A DNA stretch of 31,933 bases from CBDCYN01 sp965224205 (GTDB taxonomy: Bacteria; Planctomycetota; Phycisphaerae; Phycisphaerales; Phycisphaeraceae), in the NCBI GenBank assembly GCA_965224205.1, contig CBDCYN010000026.1, forward strand, positions 1 to 31,933, in the 5' to 3' direction. Below the pieces are notes generated by a model. That model saw nothing but the letters and a program-made list of their open reading frames with translations. It searched no databases and was not told the origin of the DNA. Each line of letters begins with the position of its first letter. The stretch's first letter is position 1. This document shows, in pieces, positions 1 to 8,292 of the stretch. A program made the position numbers and the translations under genes.

Positions 1-23
1 AAGGTTTTTATTGATGTAGTAAA

Positions 24-1124
24 ATGGCAATCCAAAAGAAAACTCGTAAACGAAATAACATTACCGAAACCTATTACCAGGTAACTGTAAGCGGCTACGA
101 TAAATTCCGCAAACGCATTCAACGAAAAAGGCGTGCAAGGAATAAAGCCCAGGCCCGGGAAATCGAACGCCAACTGTTTGAGGAACTTCAACGTATAAAG
201 AAAATAGGTTACGAAAAGACGTTTACAGATTTCTTACCGGAATATCTAGATCACCTGGAAATCAAAAAGAAGAAGACCAAAGGCACAATCGCTAGTGAGA
301 GAGCTGCTTTAACAAATCACGCTCTGCCTCTAATTGGTAATTTAGAGTTGAGGTCGATTACGACGGCTCATATCGATCACATTATCGAAGTAAAACTCGA
401 AAATCGGTCTTCTCAGACTAAAAAGCATTGTCTTAGATATCTCAACGCTCTTTTCAAGCTTGCGATTAAGAAACATTATTGTGATTCCAACCCCTGCGAT
501 GATGTAGAGGGAATAAAGGTCACTCACAGAGCAAAAACGATTCTGAACTTCGAGCAGTTGACCAAACTACTGCAAACCGTAGAGGATTATTTCCCTGAAT
601 GGCTACCTCATTTCATGATTGTAGTTCACTGTGCCCTGCGAGCAGCCGAGGCACGTGGTCTACAATGGGGTGATATAGATTGGAATAATAATATTGTCTA
701 TATCAATAGAACGCTTACCACCAAAAATGGAATAAAACCTTTTCCTAAGAACGGCAAGCCTCGACCTGTCCCCTTGAGTCCTGAGCTAAAGACGTTTCTT
801 CTCGCTGAGAAAGAGCGTCTGCAACCCAATGACAATGAATGGGTGTTGGAGCAGCACACTGCCTTTATGCGTGACGAGCAAGCAAAAGTAGTTCGCGACA
901 CATGTAAGATTGCCGGTATTCCAGAATGCACTTTTCATCAGCTAAGAGCAGCATCAATTACCAACATGCTCAGAAGAAATATTCCCATCGGCACAGTGAT
1001 GAAGATCGCCGGCCACTCTCGCCTTAGTAGCACTGATATTTACTACGACAGCTCCGGCGAGCCGGTGCGGAATACAACTGATCACATCGCTTTTTTTAGC
1101 GATGATAAATCCAAGAATAATTAG
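24..1124 (+). CDS. Tyrosine recombinase / phage-type integrase
   Basis: A 366-aa site-specific tyrosine recombinase that would cut and rejoin DNA at attachment sites. The N-terminal ~60 residues are very basic and resemble an arm-binding domain. Residues ~65-165 fit the SAM-like core-binding domain. The catalytic domain follows, with the first Arg in the CALRAAEARGL motif (~res 204), the H-x-x-R pair in FHQLRAAS, a His in the AGHSRLSS motif and the nucleophile Tyr in TDIYYDSS near the C-terminus. All expected catalytic residues are visible, so the enzyme is probably intact. The ATG at 24 has no clear ribosome site, and only 23 bases of upstream sequence are in the window. Three genes follow at once on the same strand, so it may head an operon. 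Which element it mobilises, and the att sites, cannot be seen here. Confidence 0.93.
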   Translation: MAIQKKTRKRNNITETYYQVTVSGYDKFRKRIQRKRRARNKAQAREIERQLFEELQRIKKIGYEKTFTDFLPEYLDHLEIKKKKTKGTIASERAALTNHALPLIGNLELRSITTAHIDHIIEVKLENRSSQTKKHCLRYLNALFKLAIKKHYCDSNPCDDVEGIKVTHRAKTILNFEQLTKLLQTVEDYFPEWLPHFMIVVHCALRAAEARGLQWGDIDWNNNIVYINRTLTTKNGIKPFPKNGKPRPVPLSPELKTFLLAEKERLQPNDNEWVLEQHTAFMRDEQAKVVRDTCKIAGIPECTFHQLRAASITNMLRRNIPIGTVMKIAGHSRLSSTDIYYDSSGEPVRNTTDHIAFFSDDKSKNN

Positions 1125-1138
1125 AAAGGAAAATAGAA

Positions 1139-1582
1139 ATGGAAAACAAAATAACAAAACATGAAAGCAGAGAGACAAAGCAATATATCAACCATCTTCA
1201 ATCATCTCTTGAAGGTGTATATAATGCCCTTCGTCAAAACGGGATGGTTCTAGGGACTATCATGCTGCAAACAGCACTAGCAAAAGTGCCTAAACTTTTG
1301 CGCGACAGAGTAATCGACGGGGTTAATGATAATGGCTCATTGTCGATTAAGATAATAAAACCACGCAGTAATTCCGCCCAAGGATTTTCCCTATCCAAGC
1401 CTATACCGGCACCTCGGAATGTAAATGATGATCTCTGGGTCTTTCTCTGGAACGAATCCTGGAAATTGCACAGATATGACTTCTACTATGAACCAATAAG
1501 TTCACGCCCTTTACCGGAAGATAATCTTCCGGCCTTGAGCGAGGAAGAAAAACAACCAATAACTGATGGAGAAACACAATGA
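1139..1582 (+). CDS. Hypothetical protein, integrase operon gene 2
   Basis: A 147-aa soluble protein that I do not recognise. It starts 15 bp after the integrase stop with a good ribosome site (AGAAAGGAAAATAGAA) just upstream. The first half looks helical and charged. The second half is rich in Trp and Tyr (DDLWVFLWNESWKLHRYDFYYEP), and the C-terminus is acidic. There is no signal peptide or membrane segment. Its stop overlaps the next gene's start (ATGA), which indicates translational coupling. The position suggests a job linked to the recombinase or its cargo, but no function can be read from the sequence. Confidence 0.75.
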   Translation: MENKITKHESRETKQYINHLQSSLEGVYNALRQNGMVLGTIMLQTALAKVPKLLRDRVIDGVNDNGSLSIKIIKPRSNSAQGFSLSKPIPAPRNVNDDLWVFLWNESWKLHRYDFYYEPISSRPLPEDNLPALSEEEKQPITDGETQ

Positions 1583-2268
1583 GCATAGACATTCATCTCG
1601 AAATCTTGGTGTATGGAACGCCAGAGCAACTGAGTAAGGTTACAAAGACGTTTGGCAGTCAAAGATCTTTGAATAGAGAGACTTTTATTGAGTCTTTGAA
1701 TCTCCCGAGTGAAATCAAACCGTTGTGGAAGGGTTCTGATTCTTGGGCAGCGAGAAGTCTTGATTCAGTTCTTTCCCCCACTTACTTCCACTTGGAACTG
1801 AAAGAGGAATTACCTACTCAAATCAATCTCTCGGGGTTCAGCAACTCTGGGCCACCATTTAACGTTTTAAAGTGGATATCGTTCTCCTCGCAAGTGACTA
1901 TAGAATGCTGCTATTGGGTAGAGGAGCAGGTATGCGGATTTTTCAGCTATGAACGCGGTGAAGGCCAATTTCACAATACGTATGATGCAGAGCGCCACTT
2001 AGCCGGTCTCTTGGATTCATTCGGTGAGGATGGTTTGCTCCGTTACAGTCGGTTTCCAAAAAACAAAACTGAACTAGAAGAATTCAGACGAGATCTTCAG
2101 GAAAGCATCAATTCATTGAATGGCTTACTTAAGAGAAACATGCTTGAGATGCCAGACCTATCGCAGTTGATGATGAAGAACATTTACCTTGTGTTGAAAG
2201 GCAACGCTAGGAATGCAAAAAATCCATCTTATAATAACCTGGTAAACATCGGAGGCAACCCGTCATGA
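1579..2268 (+). CDS. Hypothetical protein, integrase operon gene 3
   Basis: A 229-aa soluble protein of unrecognised family. Its ATG overlaps the stop of the previous gene by 4 bp and its own stop overlaps the next gene by 4 bp, so it is the middle member of a coupled trio. It has a mixed alpha/beta composition with several aromatic residues in the middle (ECCYWVEEQVCGFFSY) and a helical C-terminal third with Leu and Met repeats. No catalytic motif, signal peptide or transmembrane segment is visible. It is a confident gene by length and coupling, with unknown role. Confidence 0.75.
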   Translation: MSIDIHLEILVYGTPEQLSKVTKTFGSQRSLNRETFIESLNLPSEIKPLWKGSDSWAARSLDSVLSPTYFHLELKEELPTQINLSGFSNSGPPFNVLKWISFSSQVTIECCYWVEEQVCGFFSYERGEGQFHNTYDAERHLAGLLDSFGEDGLLRYSRFPKNKTELEEFRRDLQESINSLNGLLKRNMLEMPDLSQLMMKNIYLVLKGNARNAKNPSYNNLVNIGGNPS

Positions 2269-2753
2269 GAAAGAAAAAGACAAGTAAATTGACCGAAACC
2301 GTTACGCTCAACAAAACTAAGTATGCAAACCGACGCATTCGGTTGGACGAAATAGATGATGAAGTAAACAAACTGCGAACGGCCATCGAAAAGTTTGCAG
2401 ATATTGGTTGTAATAGAGGCGCTGATAAGATGCGAACTACTATGGTAATAAAGCGACCTAAAGGTGGTCAAAACATTTGCCGCTTACTCACTTCTCCCGG
2501 TGATTCGCTTATCGAAGCGGCCTACTCTCCCAGCGGTAAGTCAAGTAGACTATGGGGCCAGGTTCGAACGATGAAACTCGACGATCCAGATGCATTAGAA
2601 GCATGTCTGAATAATATAAGTTACAAGCTAAAAGAGTTGAGTTATCGATACGAAGACGTAATGCTAGAAGCAACATTCGAACATAGAAAACGACAGTTAG
2701 TTCCGGGTGAGAATGCAATTGAAGCATTATTTGCCGAACATGGGTTGATATAG
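2265..2753 (+). CDS. Hypothetical protein, integrase operon gene 4
   Basis: A 162-aa protein, last of the three coupled genes, starting inside the ATGA overlap with the gene before it. The N-terminus is basic (MRKKKTSKLTETVTLNKTKY) and could contact nucleic acid, but this is inference. The centre contains predicted helices (LDEIDDEVNKLRTAIEKFA), a short beta-rich part and a C-terminal helical region ending in ENAIEALFAEHGLI. No known family is recognised. The folded repeat in minus orientation begins about 45 bp after its stop. Confidence 0.72.
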   Translation: MRKKKTSKLTETVTLNKTKYANRRIRLDEIDDEVNKLRTAIEKFADIGCNRGADKMRTTMVIKRPKGGQNICRLLTSPGDSLIEAAYSPSGKSSRLWGQVRTMKLDDPDALEACLNNISYKLKELSYRYEDVMLEATFEHRKRQLVPGENAIEALFAEHGLI

Positions 2754-2794
2754 GTGTCGATGATGAAGTTGACGCGCTCAATAGCCCCAATTTT

Positions 2795-2880
2795 ACCATA
2801 CGTGCTATTGATTGGAGTGATAGATCACACCCTCCATTGAGGCTGGCCATCTGCCGGTCGGATCTTGGAGCAGCACCTTT
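2795..2880 (-). repeat. Folded repeat, copy C (diverged, inverted)
   Basis: Read on the minus strand, this is a diverged copy of the core of the repeats at 4500-4705 and 7905-8105. The outer GTGCT/AGCAC pair (2872-2876 with 2802-2806) and the TGGAG/CTCCA hairpin are kept. The hairpin tip reads TGATCTATCA here against CGATCTATCG in copy B, a paired change. Sequence outside the core is not clearly alignable to the other copies. Confidence 0.7.
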
Positions 2881-3223
2881 GCCTTTCAAGTGGCCAGATA
2901 CTCAGATCAAATAGTTTGGCACAGAAAGTGATGTATAGATGATCTACAACGCGCGTGTGAAACTAACTCGTAAAATTTTTTTCCGGCCGTAAACTTTATA
3001 TAGAACGTGAAACGTATAGGGCAATTTTAGCTGAATTGTCATTGGCTTAAGGATCGTTAAGGTCAGCCCTTTTGATTTTCACTCAAACTTGCAGAAAAAG
3101 CAGTTTTGAAAAGAAATATATCGGCGATGTATTGGTTTTGTATCAGAATAAAAGAAATGCTTTTTTCAGTGTTTTTCGTGGTGTTGATCAACTCCCCAGA
3201 GTTTTCCGTCCAGCTAGTTCAAC
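2881..3223. other. AT-rich intergenic stretch, nothing recognised
   Basis: This is AT-rich sequence between the folded repeat and the end of the minus-strand ATPase gene. I see no convincing gene, promoter or terminator. A short open frame here overlaps the 3' end of the ATPase gene on the opposite strand and has no family features. Confidence 0.5.
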
Positions 3224-3862
3224 TTACTTTTCTTTTTTCTGCAAATTTTTCGGCAGAGAAAATTTTACTATAGAGCCGTTTGCGGACTTGGGTTGTAAAG
3301 TAATGGAACCAAGATAAGATTCAATAATTTGTCTTGCTAGAGTAAGGCCAATTCCTGTGCGGTTTTCCGATGTAGTAAAGAATAACTGGAAAATTTTTTT
3401 GCGAGTATCCTCGCTGACTCCTTGTCCATTATCTTCAATAGCAAACATATGAATGTTTGGATTAGATTCATAATCGATTTTGATTAAACCCTTACGGGGA
3501 TCTACAGCATTAATACTATTCGAGATTAATTCTATAAAGGCAGTTTCTATTTTTTTCTTGTTGATGTTGATCGTTGGTAGTGCTGGCGCTATCTCAATTG
3601 TGATCTCTGAAGGCATATAAAGCTTATTCTCAATAATGCCTGTGAGGAGGGTGTTTATATCAACGTCTTCCTGGGCAGTGTGCTCGATTAGCTCAGAGAA
3701 ACGAATTACCGAGTCAAAGGTCTTGAAGGTGGTTTTCAAGCAATGAAGCAGTTCTTCTGTTACCTCCATCTGAGTTTCAATTGAGGCAGAAACATCTTTA
3801 GCTCGTTCAATAAACGAACGTAGAATGTTAATTGTTGCTACTTGTAATTCATCATTTGACAT
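3224..3862 (-). CDS. Orphan GHKL (histidine-kinase-type) ATPase
   Basis: A 212-aa cytoplasmic protein whose C-terminal half is a complete HATPase_c domain. It has an N box (ELISNSINA, ~res 119), a G1 box (EDNGQGV), an F box (FQLFFTT) and a G2 box (GIGLTLAR). The N-terminal ~90 residues are helical, but I see no H-box with a phospho-acceptor His followed by Glu or Asp, no sensor domain and no membrane segment. It is therefore not a standard sensor kinase. It could be a partner-dependent kinase, an anti-sigma-like kinase, or an ATPase with another role. It begins about 50 bp after the small RHH-like gene on the same strand and is probably cotranscribed with it. No response regulator lies nearby. 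Confidence 0.85.
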   Translation of the reverse strand: MSNDELQVATINILRSFIERAKDVSASIETQMEVTEELLHCLKTTFKTFDSVIRFSELIEHTAQEDVDINTLLTGIIENKLYMPSEITIEIAPALPTININKKKIETAFIELISNSINAVDPRKGLIKIDYESNPNIHMFAIEDNGQGVSEDTRKKIFQLFFTTSENRTGIGLTLARQIIESYLGSITLQPKSANGSIVKFSLPKNLQKKEK

Positions 3863-3912
3863 TGTGCCTATCCTAAATGGCCAGGCAGACTAAAGGACTA
3901 AATCGAAAATGG

Positions 3913-4107
3913 CTAGGATAAAGCCTTAAGCCGTTTTATTTCTTCAAGATCTTTATGCATTGAAGCTTGTAAATAAAGGCGGATTAGAGCAAGACGAGAG
4001 ATACATTTTGATTGAGCTATTTGATTCAAGGATTGAACCCAGTCACTAGGTAAAGTTAATCGTATTTGAGCATCATAATGAGTTGATTGATTTTTTGTTT
4101 TATTCAT
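3913..4107 (-). CDS. Small RHH-like DNA-binding protein
   Basis: A 64-aa protein. The pattern 'YDAQIRLTLPSDWVQSLNQIAQSKCISRLALIRLYLQ' (given in pieces: QIRLTLP strand, then two helices) matches a ribbon-helix-helix repressor fold of the CopG/Arc kind. I chose the ATG at 4107 because an AAGGAAT ribosome site lies just upstream. A longer reading from 4146 is possible but lacks one. It directly precedes the GHKL ATPase gene, so it may autoregulate the pair. Confidence 0.65.
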   Translation of the reverse strand: MNKTKNQSTHYDAQIRLTLPSDWVQSLNQIAQSKCISRLALIRLYLQASMHKDLEEIKRLKALS

Positions 4108-4199
4108 CAAGAGGATTCCTTTAGTTACTAAGAAATGTTCTGCCAATGCAGAGATGTTCTTAAAGTATTTATGATGTAGCCCTTAGTGACAGCCAAGTT

Positions 4200-4222
4200 T
4201 TTAAACGACTTTGTCGTTTAAA
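4200..4222. terminator. Perfect hairpin, possible terminator
   Basis: Ten-base arms TTTAAACGAC / GTCGTTTAAA with a 3-base loop form a perfect hairpin. It lies upstream of the minus-strand RHH-like gene and is not followed by a T tract on the plus strand. It could be a terminator or an operator. Confidence 0.4.
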
Positions 4223-4289
4223 GCTCGCTTCGCTCGCTGGATGCCTATAGTGCCTTTGACTCTAGTGTTTCTGCGGTGGGATTGAAGAC

Positions 4290-4341
4290 GCACTTTGCCC
4301 ATTGGACATCAACTGAGTGACATCTAATGGACAAAGTGCAA
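4290..4341. repeat. Imperfect inverted repeat
   Basis: GCACTTTG..CCATT on the left is mirrored by AATGG.CAAAGTGC on the right, with about 17 of 21 positions matching and a short centre. There is no gene here. It may be the end of a decayed mobile element. Confidence 0.4.
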
Positions 4342-4499
4342 TCGACAGTCATGCGCTAGGGACCATCAACGCTCTATCGTGAGCACAACCAATCTGGAAA
4401 GGGGTGGTTATTCTGTCTCCCTTTACGTGCTGCCTTGTAGAGTAACAACGGCAAGCGAATCACAGCACACGATAGCTACAAGTGATTCACTTCTCAGGT

Positions 4500-4705
4500 T
4501 CCAAGTGTTGGGAGGGCCTGAATCATACGAAGCAATATTTTCTGAGCATTCTCCGCTTTGCTCTGGGATCAAATGACGGTGCTGCTCCAAGATCCTTCCG
4601 GTATATCACCGCTTCAATGGAGGGAGCGATCTATCACTCCAATCGGTAGCACATATGTGGGTAACGCTTAGCGTCATTTATCCTGTGTTCCTTGTATATA
4701 TACGC
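4500..4705 (+). repeat. Folded repeat, copy A
   Basis: A ~200-bp sequence nearly identical to 7905-8105. The core at 4579-4652 can fold into a three-stem shape: outer GTGCT/AGCAC, inner CGGT/ACCG, and TGGAG (4618-4622) with CTCCA (4637-4641). An earlier CTCCA could compete for the same TGGAG. No convincing protein is encoded. Confidence 0.75.
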
Positions 4706-5095
4706 CGAGGCACCTAAAATTTCAGGTTTTCTCAAAAAAATCGTTTTTTTTTGAGCGGATTCAGCTTTGGTTTTTGCTCCGTTCACACTACGCAACTATA
4801 GCTTGAAGCCGAACATAGATTTCCTTGTAATTTTAGTATATTATAGGGTGTTTTTAAGAGCAGTCACTGGACACTATTTTTTTAATGTCACCAATGACTC
4901 TTCTCAACCAATAACCATTGTGGGTAGATGCATGGAGCTAGGTTTTTTACCCGTGTTTATAGGTCATTAGGTGTTTAACGGTTGTGCATTGCTTTGTGAG
5001 ACCCGGTTTGGGTTTAGAAAGCAGTGTGCAACTGGAAGCTCAATTCGGGGCTTCTAGAACCCAACGTATCCGTAAACACGGAAAGGACTGAAACC
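4706..5095. other. Intergenic region upstream of small gene
   Basis: This holds T-rich sequence and then the leader of the gene at 5096. I see no other gene. A G-A-rich ribosome site (GAAAGGA) lies at about 5081-5087. Confidence 0.5.
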
Positions 5096-5479
5096 ATGAA
5101 GTATGACTTGTATAGCGGAATCAACGACATCTACGGCGGCCCCGTCGTAAGTGCGTCCGAGACTCTCGCGAGCAAGCGAATTGAGGAACTGGCCGCTAAT
5201 GGTCGCGTGCCTCAATCCATTTGCAGCAACGCGGTGTTCGTCTCTTTGGAGACCTCGGATGTGCCCGGTGAGGAAGCACGTAAGGAAGTGTACAGAGTTT
5301 GGGGTCACAATGCCCCATTCTTCTCAGCGAACCCGACGACGACAGACGTACCGCGTTCCGAGCTGCTGATCAAAGCAGCAATCTGGACCCGAAAGGTCCA
5401 GAAGGAGAGTGGAGAACAGATTGGTGGGTGGGAATACGAAGAGGTCCCTCTTGAGAAAGAAGCCGCTTCGGCCTGCTAG
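5096..5479 (+). CDS. Hypothetical 127-aa protein
   Basis: A soluble protein of unknown family starting MKYDLYSGIND. I chose the ATG at 5096 because GAAAGGA sits about 9 bp upstream. An in-frame ATG at 5024 has no such site. It has no signal peptide, membrane segment or recognised motif. The C-terminus is rich in Glu and Lys. It stands alone, followed by a strong terminator-like hairpin, so it appears to be a single-gene transcription unit trapped among decayed mobile DNA. Confidence 0.65.
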   Translation: MKYDLYSGINDIYGGPVVSASETLASKRIEELAANGRVPQSICSNAVFVSLETSDVPGEEARKEVYRVWGHNAPFFSANPTTTDVPRSELLIKAAIWTRKVQKESGEQIGGWEYEEVPLEKEAASAC

Positions 5480-5491
5480 CCGATAGAAGTT

Positions 5492-5570
5492 GAAGGGAAG
5501 ATGCACCGCACACTGTGTCGGACTTCTGGTAGAGTTTTAGTCGGTTGTCCGACGCATCTACCCTTCTTTT
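5492..5570 (+). terminator. Compound hairpin terminator
   Basis: The outer arms GAAGGGAAGATGC (5492-5504) and GCATCTACCCTTC (5554-5566) pair with one mismatch, and inner arms GTCGGAC/GTCCGAC (5517-5523, 5547-5553) stack below a 12-base bulge. TTTT follows immediately. It is placed to end the gene at 5096-5479. Confidence 0.65.
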
Positions 5571-5955
5571 GTATTCTGGTAGTAGTGTTAGGCCTATTCA
5601 CCAACTCCATGTCCCTCATTGCCCCTCAAAATCACTGATTTTCGTTGTCATTTGCTTCACAAATGATGACCCTCTAAAATAGTCCACGTATTTCCAAGGG
5701 CTTACAAAGAAAAAATCAGTCCCGCCAGCTTCCCCAAGTAGTTTTTGGGGATTTGGGAATAGGTTGTAATTTGTAGTTAATTCGAGGGGATTGTGTTGTA
5801 AGGTAAGCGCTCATTTTAGAGCGGGGGTTGTCCGTAGGTAGCGGGAGGTGTAGTAGCGTATAGTGGGGAGATGTCTTAACCTTTATTCGTGATTGTGCCC
5901 CTCTTTTTTTCTCATCGCCCTCGGCCGTGCGAAGACTTTGGGTGATTCCTATCTC
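5571..5955. other. Gap; possible IS66 end
   Basis: No gene is seen. The sequence GTAAGCGCTC at about 5803 resembles the GTAAGCG start typical of IS66-family ends. It lies in the right place to be the outer end of the IS66 remnant that follows, but no matching partner end was found. Confidence 0.3.
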
Positions 5956-6294
5956 CTAATCTCCGCTTAAACCTCTTCGAGGGAGGTCTCTCGGATCGAG
6001 GAAGCTTGAAAGGTTGCCAGCGATCTCCTTTGCCCCGAGCTCTGTCCAGGCAAAAAGGTAGTTCTTTCGTCCCATTGCAAGGAGCTGATTGCCACGCTCT
6101 ACGTGGTTCGTATCGATATCCACCTCTGGATGAGAGAGAAAGACCTCGAGCTCAGCTCTTCGTTTAAGGGTATACGCTATCGCTTTCGTAAAGGGGTTAC
6201 TCGGCAGCAGTGCTGCATCTTCTGAGCACTCCTTTAGCCAATCCATGAACTCATCAACCACTGGCTTACTGTGCTCGACTCGATACTCAAGCGT
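5956..6294 (-). pseudogene. IS66-family transposase, C-terminal remnant
   Basis: The frame encodes the C-terminal ~110 residues of an IS66 TnpC. It includes the LEYRVEHSKP..DEFMDWL helix, the DIDTNHVERGNQLLAMGRKNYLFA segment that carries the catalytic Glu, and the family's usual end. The first ATG is at 6261, but homologous-looking codons continue to 6294, exactly where the inverted-repeat element begins. The remaining ~400 residues are absent. The copy was therefore truncated at that junction and is not functional. Confidence 0.85.
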
Positions 6295-6360
6295 GAGCTC
6301 AAACTGGATAGAAGAAGAGTTTTCTATTTTTGATTGGTATGTTCCTCAAAGCCTCAGTGG

Positions 6361-6491
6361 GCGAGCGGAGCTCTTCAGGTGCACACTTCGTGCGCCCTGT
6401 CGCCGGCGTTGAATTTAAGTGGAGTGTTTTAACGTTCCCTGCCGGCTCTTTTACGGGCGCCCGAAGTGTGCACCTGAAGAGCTCCGCTCGC
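6361..6491. repeat. Long palindrome, left copy
   Basis: Two 37-base arms (6361-6397 and 6455-6491) match as reverse complements at 36 of 37 positions around a 57-base centre. This would form a very stable cruciform or RNA hairpin. See the right copy at 7249-7379. Confidence 0.85.
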
Positions 6492-6657
6492 GAGTAGCAT
6501 TGTGGGTGCGTTGAGAGAGAGCTCTGAGGAGGCCCCATTTGTTGAGGATCGCGAGAGAGCGCAGATGCCCTATAAGTTCTCCGTGGGAGGTGATTTTTTT
6601 TACGTAGTTACTTTAAGTATGGTACTCGCGAGGATGAAATAGTATGGTGTTGGGACC

Positions 6658-7185
6658 ATGTTGGTTGGAGCGAATCTATACTTTGAGAAAGAAGAGCTTC
6701 TTCGTAAGAGGACGTCGCTCAAAAGGATCATTCGCGATGGGGAAAGACTTCAACTCGCTCGTGACAGTCTAGATGAGGTCACCTTCCAAAGACGCTTGAA
6801 GTATCTCAAGAACCGTCTTCACGAGCTGCTTGCATGGAAGAATCCAAATCCAATCCTTAAAGATTTGATAGAGAAAGTCCGTCGGCAGGAGCAATATGTT
6901 CTCACCTTTGTTGAGCATCCTGGAGCCACCTCGCATAACAACTTTGCTGAATACATCGTTAAAAAGGGCGTGTTAAAACGAAAGGTCTCTGGGGGCAGCA
7001 TGTCAGAAGAAGGTGCTCGGGCGTATGCCTGCCTACAGTCCATTGCTCAGACATGCCACTTGCGTAACATCTCATTGCCATACTTTCTTAAGACCACTCT
7101 CACGCATTATATTCGTCATGGCAAACCTATGTCATTCGCTCAATTTGAAGCGCTTCATGCTTCGGAATCTAAGTTAGCAGCGTAA
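6658..7185 (+). CDS. Partial IS66-like transposase (C-terminal part)
   Basis: A 175-aa frame whose centre (TSHNNFAEYIVKKGVLKRK, then SGGSMSEEGARAYACLQSIA) resembles the region around the catalytic Glu of IS66-like DDE transposases, followed by a helical end (NISLPYFLKTTLTHYI). The N-terminal DNA-binding and first Asp-bearing parts are missing, and a stop codon lies a few codons before the ATG, so no longer frame exists. It lies inside the inverted-repeat element. It is unlikely to be an active transposase alone, but could bind the ends. Confidence 0.6.
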   Translation: MLVGANLYFEKEELLRKRTSLKRIIRDGERLQLARDSLDEVTFQRRLKYLKNRLHELLAWKNPNPILKDLIEKVRRQEQYVLTFVEHPGATSHNNFAEYIVKKGVLKRKVSGGSMSEEGARAYACLQSIAQTCHLRNISLPYFLKTTLTHYIRHGKPMSFAQFEALHASESKLAA

Positions 7186-7248
7186 AGTTGCAAAAAGTAG
7201 GGGCTAGAGCAGATACTAAGGTATCTCAACACACCCACCATGCTACTC

Positions 7249-7379
7249 GCGAGCGGAGCTCTTCTGGGGCGTTTTACGGGCGCCCGTAAAAGAGCCGGCA
7301 GGTAGCGCTCAAACACTCCAATTAAGTTCAACGCCGGCGACAGGGCGCACGAAAAACGCCCCAGAAGAGCTCCCCTCGC
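7249..7379. repeat. Long palindrome, right copy
   Basis: Arms 7249-7285 and 7343-7379 match at 34 of 37 positions. The outer ~16 and inner ~8 bases are shared with the left palindrome, while the middle ~12 bases differ (TGGGGCGTTTTA here, AGGTGCACACTT there) on both arms at once. Confidence 0.85.
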
Positions 7380-7642
7380 CCACTGATGCTTCGAGGACCC
7401 ATACCCTTCACACCACATTACTTTTACGGATACGCTCTTTTCGCTACCTCTGCATTACCTGCAATCTTAACTCTCCTCCTTAGCTCTCGTCACAAATAGA
7501 AAACTCTTCTTCTATCCAGTTTGAGCTTACATAGTTTATTACCTTCGTGTTCTTCGTGACACTTCTTTGTAGAATCTTGTTATTTTAGCAAGAAGTTTAG
7601 AGAGAGATTTTAGATGAAAAGATGAAAGAGCTCTCCCCTCCG

Positions 7643-7781
7643 TGTCATTGCGAGGAAGCGCGCCCAGAGAACTACGCGTAATCCGCTATCCTCTGTGCGC
7701 GCTGACGCGGCAATCTCGCGGTGACTGCTATGATAGGGGCGATGCGAGATTGCCGCGTCGCTGTCGCTCCTCGCAATGACA
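7643..7781. repeat. Palindromic 'TCATTGCGAGGA' repeat
   Basis: The ends TGTCATTGCGAGGA and TCCTCGCAATGACA are exact reverse complements. An inner pair of 16 bases (7704-7719, 7744-7759; GACGCGGCAATCTCGC) is also perfect. This is a widespread type of bacterial palindromic repeat of unknown role. No gene is encoded. Confidence 0.7.
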
Positions 7782-7904
7782 GGGGATGGCTCTTTGGTTG
7801 CGGTGAGGAGTATTAGTTTGGTTGCGGCCTTACGGCTGCGTCGTGCTCTTCGTGTTAAAATAACAGCTTAGGCATCCACGATACCCTGACTTATTGAGTA
7901 GATA

Positions 7905-8105
7905 CCCAAGTGTGAGAGGGCCTGAATCATACGAAGTAATATTTTCTGAGCTTTCTCCGTTTTGCTCTGGGATCAAATGACGGTGCTGCTCCAAGATCCT
8001 TCCGGTATATCACCGCTTCAATGGAGGGAACGATCTATCGCTCCAATCGGTAGCACATATGTGGGTAACGCTAGACATCATTCATCCCGTGTTCCTTTTA
8101 TATAT
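7905..8105 (+). repeat. Folded repeat, copy B
   Basis: A direct repeat of 4500-4705 with few differences. Its core is at 7983-8056. The hairpin tip is a perfect CGA-TCTA-TCG, whereas copy A has one mispair and copy C has TGA-TCTA-TCA. The same three-stem fold is possible. Confidence 0.75.
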
Positions 8106-8292
8106 AGGCGCAAAAATTGCTAGAATTAGGGGTCTAAGAAAATATTTTTCTCTAAATTTGTAACCACATGAAAATACAGTAGTTTTAATTCACCAGAAAA
8201 TAGTGTTTACCCTGCTGTTCTCTGGCAGCTCCGAGACACCTTGGCAGCACTCGATTTCAAGCTCCCGATGTTATTTTTGTTCCAGTAATAAA

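Larger units (their letters stand above)
6293..7530. mobile_element. Inverted-repeat element (truncated IS66-like)
   Basis: The element is bounded by 34-bp perfect inverted repeats (6296-6329 and 7494-7527, beginning AGCTCAAACTGGATAG). The outermost bases read GTGAGC and GTAAGC, close to the IS66 GTAAGC end. Similarity between the two ends continues inward through a long palindrome to about 6518 on the left and 7221 on the right, although the right arm is ~75 bp longer. It carries only a partial transposase. I see no target-site duplication (actcaagc against atagttta), so it may have been rearranged after insertion. Confidence 0.75.

Noticed and set aside
3072..3317. 81-codon plus-strand open frame overlapping the GHKL ATPase end
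   Set aside because: No family pattern or ribosome site is seen, and the opposite strand encodes a recognisable domain over part of it.
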